64,000 nucleotides of DNA from Clostridium sp. UBA699 (lineage in GTDB: Bacteria; Bacillota; Clostridia; Clostridiales; Clostridiaceae), in the NCBI GenBank assembly GCA_002298915.1, contig DBML01000023.1:62001-126000 (forward strand), given 5' to 3'. Under the pieces are notes generated by a model, which had not been told where the DNA came from, did not search any database, and was given only the letters and a program-made list of their open reading frames with translations. Position numbers and translations under genes: made by a program. Positions within the stretch are counted from its first letter, which is position 1, and each line of letters begins with the position of its first letter. Positions 54,601 to 61,177 of the stretch are shown here, in pieces.

Positions 54601-55183
54601 TAATCCTGAGTGGGGACGATTTATAAATGCTGATGGAATTACAGGAGAAACGGGAGTCCTGTTATCTCACAATATATTTGCGTATTCGTTTAATAATCCA
54701 ATTAATCGGGAAGACAGTAATGGGTTTTATACATATCAAATTGGCTTTGGGGGATCATTAGGAGTAGGTTTTGGAGTTCAGGGAGAAGCTGGGGTTTGCA
54801 TATGTCCTGACGATCTCAGTATTTCTTTATATCTTTCAGGTGGAACCCTTGCTTGTACGGTCACTGGAGGAGCAGGGTTTAATGTTACAGTTACTAATGC
54901 AAGGAGAAGCTCTTGGTTAAAAGGGAACTCAACTTTTGAAGGTGCAAGTTTTGGACCATTATCAGCAAGCGTTTCTCAAGGAAATTATAAAAATATTTCC
55001 TTGGGTTATGCGAAATACAATGTTCCTACTCCCAATATAAAAGGTTCAGTGTATACAGGGGTTAATAAAACTCTCATTTCTCCCTCCCTTTCACTTAAGA
55101 AAAAAGCAAATTATAAAAGAGGTTGTGATAACCCACCTATAAAAAACTACAGAGGTGGTGGAAATAGTCGAAAAATGAAATAG
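48605..55183 (+). CDS. Secreted RHS/YD-repeat polymorphic toxin-type protein with DNRLRE domain
   Basis: 2192 residues. A signal peptide ends near VYA (28). A DNRLRE-type region (about 360-540, AYPVTIDPNV, TWNNQPSYN) is followed by YD repeats, two carbohydrate-binding-like beta domains (about 875-1180), more YD repeats, a discoidin-like insert (about 1500-1640, ARYVRFYSNG, QWIQIDLGAP) and a final YD block. The RHS core hallmark is YDAETQLYYLQSRYYNPEWG near 1985-2005. Beyond about residue 2040 lies a Gly/Ser-rich tip of 150 residues ending in basic residues, of no family I recognise. WapA-like RHS proteins of Gram-positives deliver such tips into neighbouring cells. AAGGGGG precedes the ATG. 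Confidence 0.93.
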   Translation: MEKVKKIIATALVFVFMSSLIPANVYAASSKDSKNDLKDADFSTSSLGKIVGEATEKREKQTKVYRKDDGSFEAVIYDSAIHYKDAQGDWKDIDNSLEDANDTNGNGILKNKDNSFALEISKNAKSDKLVNIKKDGYELAWNIEMPEPVQTDTTNLSSGDKAITNSYIVAGSDSSPEPQGGTNLVSASVEQVDEANVQSKIDKVAQDKAAKTQGYEKLSDSKKTEVLQITKYNEEQKTLRKVSSAVEFKNIFNNIDVDYVLKGDTVKENIVINKAIDSPIFKFNLSVKNLVPKLDRNNNIVFYDEKNPDKVVYIMQAPFMFDSNKESSSNIEISLEKGTVGYILTVKPDAAWLSDASRAYPVTIDPNVSTSVDPNSIKDAFVSSAAPDTNYYLSAWLKTGYGSTSAVDRTFIKFTNLPQITSSEMVTDAWLEVVCDSTEGAYVNVHEVLGNWDSTSITWNNQPSYNSVIEDYQQITTENTAYYWNITNIVKKWYSGNTNFGLTIKANYEGAGDYSDFYSSDQAYDYLRPQASITYVSNIGLESYWAYHSAEAGRAGTGYTNDYNGNLIYIHDDLSMNGARMPVKINHVYNSSEAKYNNWSGQWMGAGWTMNVMQRVDRKQIGSTYYWIYTDEDATKHYFVDNGAAELKDELNLGYTFSTDISGYHYIKDKSDNKLKFYWNGYLYGIIDNNANEMHADWSDAPGTGVKMLTTLTDGAGRVTTLGYDNNGVLLSITDPSDRSTWFSYDTQSYQKLIRITYPDGKVTNFTYDSNYRLTEATNFDGTKLTYNYYSNSPNRVKKVVESNGDLIGEELNFEYGNNVTTMTNYNGRKNIYQFNNSGKTVCVLDADGNASYSDYADSSNISKSTLESKLQKTQTNYIANHNMEIDSYWTPCSWGGAAGTQSYTTEDKYFGNKSMKISSTSTSGGRDYEQYGIQLAKGKTYTFSGYVKTSGVSEGSDAGAALFVGYKDASGATLYSKKYVTGTTDWHREELQFTIPENAQSSTVFLGCQIIGATGTAYFDCVQLESGSIANRYNLIENPDFGFGTSFWTKNDQCTEWDSVTTALSDHPSTFDLNGFLFIGQPDKRKNLLQTVNVSGKAGDTLVLGGWAKAFSAPIYSSRNFSLTVGLKHSGGDYEWHDAAFNTDSSQWQYLSKRIVANGDYTQVAYYLEYYNDVNSAMFDGIQLYKEEFGDSYAYDAKGNVVSTADLGKQNSSFAYNSTNDLVKSTDAKGNNFTYDYDTKHNITKGTSAQNVVYSFSYDQYGNPTMSKVGDDTNGFIKSTATYTTGGNAEGNYMKTMTDSSNNTIENTWNTDKGLLTTVKDAAGKDTTYLYYDNDNLKSVSKQVTGLTSPITNSYTYENDRIKTITHNDFSYNFGYDALGNNTTVSVGSQNPQTLITNEYEIRSSRLKKSTYGNGQEVSNTYDNLDRIISKSYGSEVRSTYQYDGSGNLGFKDDKVNSVSFRYIYDLADRLVNTIDSLGNSTTFDYEGVNNSITGIKLWHYYGDSRKYHDVVVQLSNDPTFKTGVTTVYNNDTDNSSGLGAGTSAEYAESSTGLAITVNSTKARYVRFYSNGSTVNGYNHYVEAEVDGASGNMAQGKSVTSSNAFSNPNRIADGISNDYNSYSDSTPKSGLQWIQIDLGAPTNIGNNLTKLKETIVGQTNPISTSYEYDKDNRPIKVILNKGSYLTSEYDALGRLTTKTLTDGSNYITSYTYLPGDSGLKTTKVGSITNNGTAISYTYDCNGNISTITQGSQVISYVYNELNEVIRENNKVLDKTITYSYDAGGNITNKIEYAYTTNTDPGTATKTITYNYDSTWKDKIVSYKVLENGQETNYTISSDAIGNTTNYNGWSYVWEEGRQLKTVSGNSHSISYKYDDSGIRTQKIVDGVTTTYHLVGDKVTYENNGTDKIYYTYDSSNDLVSMNLNGTEYYYIRNAQGDIIGLFDSTGTQVVSYTYDTWGKLISTTGSLASTVGAKNPYRYRGYRYDAETQLYYLQSRYYNPEWGRFINADGITGETGVLLSHNIFAYSFNNPINREDSNGFYTYQIGFGGSLGVGFGVQGEAGVCICPDDLSISLYLSGGTLACTVTGGAGFNVTVTNARRSSWLKGNSTFEGASFGPLSASVSQGNYKNISLGYAKYNVPTPNIKGSVYTGVNKTLISPSLSLKKKANYKRGCDNPPIKNYRGGGNSRKMK

Positions 55184-55247
55184 TTAAAGATTATCTATCT
55201 AAATAATTTGTTATTTAAATCCTCGAATTTTTAGAAAAGAGGTGATA

Positions 55248-55751
55248 ATTATAGAAGTAGAGTTTTTAATAAATAAAAGTTCTAAAGAATGCGTTGATAT
55301 AATACAAAAAACTGTACCTAGTTTTTTGGAACCATTCAATGCTGATGATCCCATGCATATAAAAATTAATAAATATTATTATAAAATTAAACATAATAAT
55401 TTTATTTTTAAAATTGCCAGAATAGGTGCTCCAACAATTACTCTGGAAGGTTTTTTCGTTAAGATTGGCGAAAGTGAAACAAAATTTGTTGGAATACTCA
55501 ATAGAAATATTCCTATAAGAATTTTATTGAGTATAGTAGGTATAATAATGTCATCAATTTCAATGCTGTATTTGTACTTATATTTAACAAATTTGGAAAT
55601 GTTACAGAGTTCTTTCATAGAGAATATCTTATTAATAGCATTTTCTTTAATATTAATATTTGTACCATTAATATACATATGGTATATTAATAAATTTCAC
55701 ATAATTGATAGGGACAATTTTATTAGATATTTAAAAGATATTCTTTCATGA
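55248..55751 (+). CDS. Membrane protein after the RHS gene, candidate immunity protein
   Basis: About 167 residues, AT-rich codons, two membrane segments (near residues 86-108 and 122-144). No ATG suits the frame. GTG at 55242 lies inside the AGAGGTGAT ribosome site, so translation may begin at a non-standard codon a few bases later (ATT or ATA near 55248-55251). It follows the RHS stop by 60 bp, the place of an immunity gene; a membrane-embedded immunity protein would fit a membrane-acting tip. No family recognised. Confidence 0.6.
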   Translation: MIEVEFLINKSSKECVDIIQKTVPSFLEPFNADDPMHIKINKYYYKIKHNNFIFKIARIGAPTITLEGFFVKIGESETKFVGILNRNIPIRILLSIVGIIMSSISMLYLYLYLTNLEMLQSSFIENILLIAFSLILIFVPLIYIWYINKFHIIDRDNFIRYLKDILS

Positions 55752-55828
55752 ATTAATTGTTAAGATTGGAGTACAAAGAAAAATGTCAACTATGTGTTAG
55801 GATTCTATTCCTAAACGAAATCTAGAAT

Positions 55829-55864
55829 AAGCTGAATTGCAGTAATGTAATTCAGCTTTCTTGT
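55829..55864 (+). terminator. Terminator after the RHS immunity candidate
   Basis: AAGCTGAATT pairs with AATTCAGCTT, followed by TCTTGT. The hairpin is related to the one at 58185-58213. Confidence 0.75.
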
Positions 55865-55876
55865 ATTAAAGAATAG

Positions 55877-55920
55877 GAGCGTTGCAAAACTAGTTAATCT
55901 GGTTTTGCAACGGCTCTTTT
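55877..55920 (+). terminator. Second terminator
   Basis: GAGCGTTGCAAAAC pairs with GTTTTGCAACGGCTC (one bulge), followed by TTTT. Confidence 0.7.
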
Positions 55921-55930
55921 CTTGCAGGTA

Positions 55931-56216
55931 TTGGTATTTGGAGGTACACGGTAAACCCGTCGACAGACTTCCTCATGTCTGTATATCCGCAGGCTATGTA
56001 GATTTTTTCCGCTTTGGATATGTCACCTAACATTTTGTAATGCCCGCAGGGTGTTTTCTATTAATGTTGTGGAAGAGTTGTTGCGAAGTTCCATTGTTAC
56101 GTAATCGAGGTGAAGAATAATATCAGCAGATAGGTATCTTCAACAGTAGTGTCAACTTTATGGTGAGGGATATTGATCGGCACAATCGCTCCAGTTCCTG
56201 AACTCATAGCAGGAAG
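55931..56216 (-). pseudogene. IS66 remnant (end of tnpA, start of tnpB)
   Basis: Minus-strand translation gives KMLGDISKAEKIYIACGYTD then MRKSVDGFTVYLQ, the conserved N-terminus of IS66 TnpB, cut off after about 35 residues. Just before it, another frame reads VTMELRNNSSTTLIENTLRA, like the end of IS66 TnpA, overlapping the tnpB start as in intact IS66. Frames are broken upstream. A relic between the active RHS gene and the tip cassettes. Confidence 0.75.
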
Positions 56217-56779
56217 TGCTTCACAGGCAGCCTCCAGACTTTCCTAAGCCAATAGTAATACTTTTTTCGATCCTCGCACCATACAGATATGGTCTGCTTC
56301 CGCGCATTCTCGTACGTTTTGAGTCCACTGGCTCAATCGATAATTTCGAGCAACTTCTCGGGTATTCAAATTTAGGCCTCATTCGGAGTTTTTCGACTAA
56401 GTCTAAAAACTCCACAAATTCTAATTTAAACAATTGTCTTATAGAATTTGTGGAGATTCTATACACGAACTTATTAGACGCGTACCCACTACCAGGACTA
56501 TCTAGGGACTTTAACCCTTAAGATTGCGCTCATGCCGGGCGCACATGAAAAAAGACAGAAACTGATGTAAAATCAGCTTCTGTCTTACTTTCATAATTCT
56601 TGAACTTTAGGGTTCCAAGGAAGGTAATCTTACAGGAACTCAGGATGCTGTCCAAACTGCACTCCTAGAATCTCGCTGAATATGAATTAAGATATTTATA
56701 TGGATTAAGGCCATTTGCCTTGGCAGTTTCAATAATGCTATAGGTATCATAAGATAAATCAAATTCACACGGAATTCAA
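56217..56779. other. Unassigned stretch with nested hairpins
   Basis: Open frames of 80-100 codons exist on both strands but resemble nothing known and lack ribosome sites. Hairpins: GGAGTTTTT/AAAAACTCC (56384-56414) and CCACAAATTCTA/TAGAATTTGTGG (56412-56455). AAGACAGAAACTGATGT and its inverse form a further stem near 56553-56585. Confidence 0.5.
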
Positions 56780-56998
56780 TCATTTATTCCATATGAAAAA
56801 TCCTTCACCCCATTCACTCTGATCAACTTTATACATGTCGATGTTAAAACCTTCAGGATGTTTTTTAAATTTTGGATATTTTTGAAATTTACAGATAGCT
56901 TTTTCTGCCTTTACTTTTGAAGAATAAACAGCTATGTCAGTTACAATATCGTATTCTCCTTCCTCATAGCTATGTTCTAAAAAATAAACGTATTCCAT
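56780..56998 (-). CDS. Small protein, immunity candidate for tip cassette 1 (b)
   Basis: 72 residues. Opens MEYVYFLEHSYEEGEYD, then IAVYSSKVKAEKAI and GFNIDMYKVDQSEWGEGF. The same pattern is shared with the adjacent 69-residue gene, so the two are paralogues of one family often found next to RHS toxin genes. GGAGGA precedes the ATG; 2 bp separate the genes. Confidence 0.75.
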   Translation of the reverse strand: MEYVYFLEHSYEEGEYDIVTDIAVYSSKVKAEKAICKFQKYPKFKKHPEGFNIDMYKVDQSEWGEGFFIWNK

Positions 56999-57000
56999 GC

Positions 57001-57210
57001 TTAGTCCTCCTCAAACTCGAAATCGTCAAAATCAACTTGACATTTTTCAATGATAAAATTTTCGGGATAGTCTTTAAAACCCTCAATATTTTTATACCTT
57101 TCCAAAGTATCAATTGCTTTTTCCTCAGATGAATAGAATCCTATAATTTTTGTAGAATATGCATCATCTTCTGAATTTCTTTTATGAGTTAACTTATAAA
57201 CAAATTCCAA
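57001..57210 (-). CDS. Small protein, immunity candidate for tip cassette 1 (a)
   Basis: 69 residues, a paralogue of the gene at 56780-56998 (FVYKLTHKRN, IGFYSSEEKAIDTLERYK, GFKDYPENFIIEKCQVD). TTG start after AGGTGAAATAAG. It begins 11 bp after the tip cassette stop, the usual place for the cognate immunity gene. Confidence 0.75.
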   Translation of the reverse strand: MEFVYKLTHKRNSEDDAYSTKIIGFYSSEEKAIDTLERYKNIEGFKDYPENFIIEKCQVDFDDFEFEED

Positions 57211-57220
57211 CTTATTTCAC

Positions 57221-57955
57221 CTACTTTAATCCTAGTTTTCTGGTTGCATACTTTTTTATTTGATTGTATTCTGATCGAGCTCCTGTTTTCCAATTCCCTT
57301 TACCATACTTTTCATTCAAAATTCTTGTAGTAAACTTATCAGCGGTTTCTCCGTTATTAGGTTTTTTTGATTTTGCCCAACTTGGAGCATCACTTGCTGT
57401 CTCCTTTCCAGATTTTTTTGCTGTTTTAGCAAATTTCATCAGGTTAGCACTGAGTGCTGCAGCTGAAGAAACAGCTATAGTACCATAACATACAGATACA
57501 CTACCGCAAGCTATAGCGCCGACACCCGTCCAAGATAAAGCTATACCCCCTGCTGCTGCTCCTGCAGAACCTATTGCACTGGGAATTCCTATAGCAAGAT
57601 TACCAATCATTTTCCCAATTAAATATGCCTTCTGGCTACTTCTTGCAAATTTTGAGTCTAATGAATTTGATGCTCCATATGTTACACATTCAAGAACGCC
57701 TGCTCCAGCACCTTGCACAAAGCTTAAAGCGATTCTAAAAGAGTTTTTCATAGAAATGAAGCCGCTAGGATCTTCATTGTTTACAGGGTCATTTAAACAG
57801 TAAGTAAACATGTTATGTGATATTAGTGTGCCGGTTTCCCCAGCAATAGCATCAGAATTAATGAATCTACCCCACTCTGGATTATAGTATCTACTCTGCA
57901 GATAATACAGCTGGGTCTCAGCATCATACCTATACCCAGACTGGAGTTTTACAAA
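57221..57955 (-). pseudogene. Silent RHS tip cassette 1
   Basis: An open frame of 245 codons with no start codon or ribosome site at its beginning. It opens within the RHS core (QSGYRYDAETQLYYLQSRYY, then NPEWGRFINSDAIAGETG) and continues into a different tip from the expressed gene: a hydrophobic glycine/alanine-rich segment and a basic C-terminal domain (SWAKSKKPNNGETADKF, ILNEKYGKGNWKTGARSEYN). Only fusion to an upstream RHS body would express it. The orientation is opposite to the full-length gene. It may be a stored alternative toxin rather than a dead gene. Confidence 0.85.
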
Positions 57956-57958
57956 TTA

Positions 57959-58003
57959 ATCCAAGCCGAGAAACCTTCATTCTCAGCGACTTTCAGCTTG
58001 GAT
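57959..58003 (-). repeat. Companion hairpin of cassette 1
   Basis: On the minus strand ATCCAAGCTGA pairs with TCGGCTTGGAT (one wobble), ending just before the cassette frame opens. The second cassette has a hairpin at the same place with a different sequence. Confidence 0.7.
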
Positions 58004-58120
58004 GTTTTGTATCATTGTATCAAATCAGGAATATGGAACACTCCAATACAAAAGCTTTCAATACAACTACGTGATTGGAATATTCCATTTTCATTTGTAT
58101 CGGTATTAATATTATACTAT
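58002..58120 (-). repeat. 119-bp cassette leader, copy A
   Basis: 111 of 119 bases match copy B (59236-59354). Arms at 58033-58047 and 58074-58088 form a 15-bp stem that pairs fully only on the minus-strand RNA, because two pairs are G-U there but C-A on the plus strand. A TATAAT on the minus strand (rc of 58112-58117) could be a -10 box. Confidence 0.85.
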
Positions 58121-58184
58121 ATTTTGTAAAGATAAACGGCGATTTAGTCCTTAGTTTGCACAAGTCATAATCTCCAAGAAAAGG

Positions 58185-58216
58185 AAGCTGAGCTGCATTA
58201 CTGCAGCTCAGCTATT
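58185..58216. terminator. Terminator between cassettes
   Basis: AGCTGAGCTGCA pairs with TGCAGCTCAGCT. T-rich on the plus side (ATTTTTT) and TTCCTTTTC on the minus side, so it probably ends the immunity gene 2 transcript. Confidence 0.75.
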
Positions 58217-58290
58217 TTTTAAGTTGGTTATATTAGTTTTGTTCACATTTTGTCAGTTTGAAACTAGTATGAAGCATTTAATTTTTAAAT

Positions 58291-58569
58291 TTAGAATTCT
58301 GAGCATTCTTTTATTGAATGATCTATTGCTTTTGCTAAAAAGGTATCAATAAATTCATCATCGTATCCATAATCTTGCAAAAGCTCTTTTACATTATTAG
58401 GAATTGGTTCATAATCTAATTCTTTTCTAGCATTTATACATTCATTCAATCTTTGAAATAAAGCAGTGTAGCATTTATCACCACATCCGTACATGGATTT
58501 TTCAATTTCTTTAGTAATATAATATTCAAGCCTATCTATTATTAGATGTGAATATTTTATTTCATCCAT
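58291..58569 (-). CDS. Immunity candidate for tip cassette 2
   Basis: 92 residues, helical and acidic, opening MDEIKYSHLIIDRLEYYITK, with two Cys in GCGDKCYTALF. GGGAGGAATATTA precedes the ATG. It begins 30 bp after the stop of tip cassette 2. Unlike the cassette, it has a complete start, so it could be made even while the toxin tip is silent. No family recognised. Confidence 0.7.
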   Translation of the reverse strand: MDEIKYSHLIIDRLEYYITKEIEKSMYGCGDKCYTALFQRLNECINARKELDYEPIPNNVKELLQDYGYDDEFIDTFLAKAIDHSIKECSEF

Positions 58570-58598
58570 TAATATTCCTCCCTCGTATAATGAATCAA

Positions 58599-59213
58599 TT
58601 AATGAGCTAACGCTGATTTATTTATCATCTGAAATGACATCCATATTGAAATTCCAACAGCGGTATAATATGTTGCAGGATTTGTCAAATATGGCGAATA
58701 ACTTGTTTCGATTTTATGACTTCTGACTTTGCCATTCGGATAAACATGATCATGTTCTCCATTAGGATAGTGTCTTCTCCATCCTTCGCCACCATCCATA
58801 TCAATATCAGGCACCCAAACATTGCCTTTTTTATCTAACCATCCTGTTTCCCCTCTTCCGCCTGGTGCAAGAACTCTTTTTTTCGCTTTATCTGGATTTT
58901 TGGGCTTTACATATCCACTTGAAGATGGTGGAGGTACTTTTGTATTGATCGATTTATTAATTCTTATCTTGATAGGCCAGAAACCAGCTTTGTCAGACAT
59001 ATTTGTAGCATTGTTCTGACAATACGCAAATAAATTTGCTGTTAATATTTGCCCGGTACTTCCAGTTATCAAATCAGCATTTATGAACCTTCCCCACTCA
59101 GGATTATAGTACCTGCTCTGGAGGTAATACAGCTGGGTCTCGTTATCATACCTATACCCAGACTGCCTTTTTGTATCAATTTTACAGTTTATCCAAGACT
59201 GAGAAGCCTTGAT
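58599..59213 (-). pseudogene. Silent RHS tip cassette 2
   Basis: An open frame of 205 codons without a usable start. It contains RQSGYRYDNETQLYYLQSRY, then YNPEWGRFINADLITGSTG, and a third tip with GGRGETGWLDKKGNVWVPDI and the His-rich HYPNGEHDHVYPNGKVRSH, which looks like a nuclease-type active site, followed by a short hydrophobic end. The core part is closer to the full-length gene than cassette 1 is (for instance TGTATTACCTCCAGAGCAGG is identical). Opposite strand to the full-length gene. Confidence 0.85.
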
Positions 59214-59237
59214 TTATAAAGCTTTCTCAGCCTGAAT
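59191..59237 (-). repeat. Companion hairpin of cassette 2
   Basis: On the minus strand ATTCAGGCTGAGAA pairs with TTCTCAGTCTTGGAT (two wobbles, one bulge). Same position as 57959-58003 but different bases, so pairing is kept while sequence changes. Confidence 0.7.
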
Positions 59238-59354
59238 GTTTTGTATCATTGTATGTAGGCATGAATATGGAACACTCCAATACAAAAGCTTTCAATACAA
59301 CCACATGATTGGAATATTCCATTTTCATTTGTCTCGGTATTAATATTATACTAT
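59236..59354 (-). repeat. 119-bp cassette leader, copy B
   Basis: Same length as copy A with 8 differences, none in the 15-bp stem arms. It lies between the recombinase operon and cassette 2. Confidence 0.85.
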
Positions 59355-59426
59355 GTTTAACAGTTTTCATGCCATTGATAAGATTGATAAAGAGACTATT
59401 TGTTTCAGAAGAAATTAATATAGCTG

Positions 59427-60161
59427 CTATCGCTTCTTCATTAATACATCTATCTCTTTTTCATATCCATATCTTTTGAAGAAATCTATCAAGGCAATTT
59501 GAAAGATTTCTCTTTGGGAGATGTTTTTTTCTTGACTGTAAGCCCTTGTCAGTTGGTCAAGGGTAGATACCATATGCACAGATTTTGTCACATTGATTCC
59601 GCTAAGGATATATCTAGGGAGTCTTCCATTCTCGGAGTCTTCATTGATCAAGTGCTTGAGCTTTTCTTTATTATTATCAAGGAACTCAAGGAGCTCAATG
59701 TAGCTGAATGTTGCATCATGATAATTTTTTTCATTAGCATCGATAACTTCATCTTCTACAGTTATCATTAAATCTATTGTTTCGTCCTTATGTTTCTTAT
59801 AGTTCTTTTTAGTATTGTCCCAGAAATAACCTTTGATTCTCATGTAATCAGCCAAATCTCTCACGTTATCGAAGTTGAACTTTTTTGCTACCTCTTTTGA
59901 AGGCATTCCGTTTTGAAATTCTGAAATTATCGACGATATTTTAGTTTCAGTCATGGATTCTTTCATTCGAATTACCTTTGCTATAGTCATCTTGTCATCG
60001 GAATTAACGTAATTCCCAACATCGCCGTTCCAAGTGAAGTTATGTCTAACCATGTAATTGTGCAGCCCCATATAGCTTTGATACCCCAAAAGTTTTGCTG
60101 CTTCATGCCTGTCTTTGCCTTCTGCCAAAAGTCTCATTATCTCTTTGGTTTTTTCATTCAT
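59427..60161 (-). CDS. DNA-binding protein with two HTH repeats and a ribbon-helix-helix-like end
   Basis: 244 residues. Two tandem HTH-like repeats are related to each other: EGKDRHEAAKLLGYQSYMGL with NYMVRHNFTW, and NGMPSKEVAKKFNFDNVRDL with DYMRIKGYFW. The C-terminal 65 residues (RYILSGINVTKSVHMVSTLD, ISQREIFQIALIDFFKRYGY) look like an RHH domain. It follows the recombinase by 22 bp on the same strand (AAGGGGTGAG before the ATG). Likely an accessory or directionality factor for the recombinase, or a regulator of the cassettes. Confidence 0.65.
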   Translation of the reverse strand: MNEKTKEIMRLLAEGKDRHEAAKLLGYQSYMGLHNYMVRHNFTWNGDVGNYVNSDDKMTIAKVIRMKESMTETKISSIISEFQNGMPSKEVAKKFNFDNVRDLADYMRIKGYFWDNTKKNYKKHKDETIDLMITVEDEVIDANEKNYHDATFSYIELLEFLDNNKEKLKHLINEDSENGRLPRYILSGINVTKSVHMVSTLDQLTRAYSQEKNISQREIFQIALIDFFKRYGYEKEIDVLMKKR

Positions 60162-60183
60162 TTGAACTCACCCCTTAAATATT

Positions 60184-61044
60184 CTACAGCATATTAACTG
60201 CCTGACCGAGATCTGTAATATTGGTATGGATATAAATACTTGTAGTTTTGAGAGATGAATGTCCAAGCAGTTTTTGTATTCTAAGAATATCAACGCCATT
60301 TTTAAGAAGGTTTGTAGCAAAGGAATGCCTTAATATATGAGCGGTTACGATTTTCTTTATACCAGCTTTTTCTGCATGAATTTTAAGAAGCCTGTTAACA
60401 TATGAAGGAGACATTTTTCCTGATTTTGTGCTGAAGAAAATATTGGTTCCAGTATCTATCCTATAATCACTCAGATACTGCTTAAGAAGAACGCACAGTT
60501 TATCGTTTATAGGAACATTTCTGTCCTTTTTTCCTTTGCCAAGTTTTACATAAATCAATTTGTTCTCCAGATCAACATCCTGGATTCTTAGATTCAAAAA
60601 CTCGCTAATCCTTAGTCCAGTCAGGTAGAGTGTCTGGAACACTATTTTTAAGGAGATGTCATCAGTTAAATCAATGAGGCGATCGACTTCAATCTCGGAT
60701 AGAGAAACTCTTTCCTTCTGCTCATTCTTGATATACGGTACATTCTTTGAAACGTTCAGAATGCAGTGTTTTTTCACGACGCAAAAATGATAAAAGCTTT
60801 TTATGCTTATCAAAGCTCTGTTCCTGCTTGTTGGAAAATAGTGCTTTTCCAATAAAAGAAAATTTAGAAATTCCTCTATGTCATCTTCACAAATCTCATC
60901 GAGATAAACTTCGCAGTTGTATTTTTCTGCCAAGAAATTTGAGAAGGTATTGAGGTCCTTCAAATACCCCTTCACTGTTTCCGAACTCCTTTGAAGTGAA
61001 ATTAAGTTTTTCTTAAAAAGTTCAATTGCCTTTTCAAATGTCAT
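60184..61044 (-). CDS. Tyrosine recombinase (XerC/D-like) of the RHS region
   Basis: 286 residues. A core-binding domain (about 1-95) is followed by the catalytic domain with Arg in YLTGLRISEFLNL, Lys in KLGKGKKDRNVP, His-x-x-Arg in TAHILRHSFATNL, His in LLGHSSLKTT and Tyr in SIYIHTN. All catalytic residues are present. The ATG at 61044 follows GGAGGGAGCACCT; a longer reading to 61095 lacks a site. It could be the integrase of the region, since it lies 130 bp from the tRNA-like end, or the enzyme that inverts tip cassettes. The sequence does not decide between these. Confidence 0.92.
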   Translation of the reverse strand: MTFEKAIELFKKNLISLQRSSETVKGYLKDLNTFSNFLAEKYNCEVYLDEICEDDIEEFLNFLLLEKHYFPTSRNRALISIKSFYHFCVVKKHCILNVSKNVPYIKNEQKERVSLSEIEVDRLIDLTDDISLKIVFQTLYLTGLRISEFLNLRIQDVDLENKLIYVKLGKGKKDRNVPINDKLCVLLKQYLSDYRIDTGTNIFFSTKSGKMSPSYVNRLLKIHAEKAGIKKIVTAHILRHSFATNLLKNGVDILRIQKLLGHSSLKTTSIYIHTNITDLGQAVNML

Positions 61045-61058
61045 AGGTGCTCCCTCCG

Positions 61059-61075
61059 CCGCGCCGTCTTCGCGG
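61059..61075 (-). promoter_or_regulatory. GC-rich hairpin before the recombinase
   Basis: CCGCG and CGCGG arms with a 7-nt loop end next to the ribosome binding site, in otherwise AT-rich sequence. It could dampen translation. Confidence 0.4.
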
Positions 61076-61177
61076 TAAAAATATTGAAAAGTCAAAACGG
61101 AATTATAATGACTTTCCTGAATCTATCTTATGAAAATGAGAACCATGAATAGTAGAATTAAAATTTGAAGAAAGGAA

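Larger units (their letters stand above)
57956..58290. other. Spacer between tip cassette 1 and immunity gene 2
   Basis: Contains the structured element copy A (58002-58120), its companion hairpin (57959-58003) and the terminator at 58185-58213. No gene. Confidence 0.7.

Noticed and set aside
56216..56521. Open frames of 80-100 codons on both strands
   Set aside because: No ribosome site and no known motif; the stretch is dominated by inverted repeats, which by themselves keep frames open.
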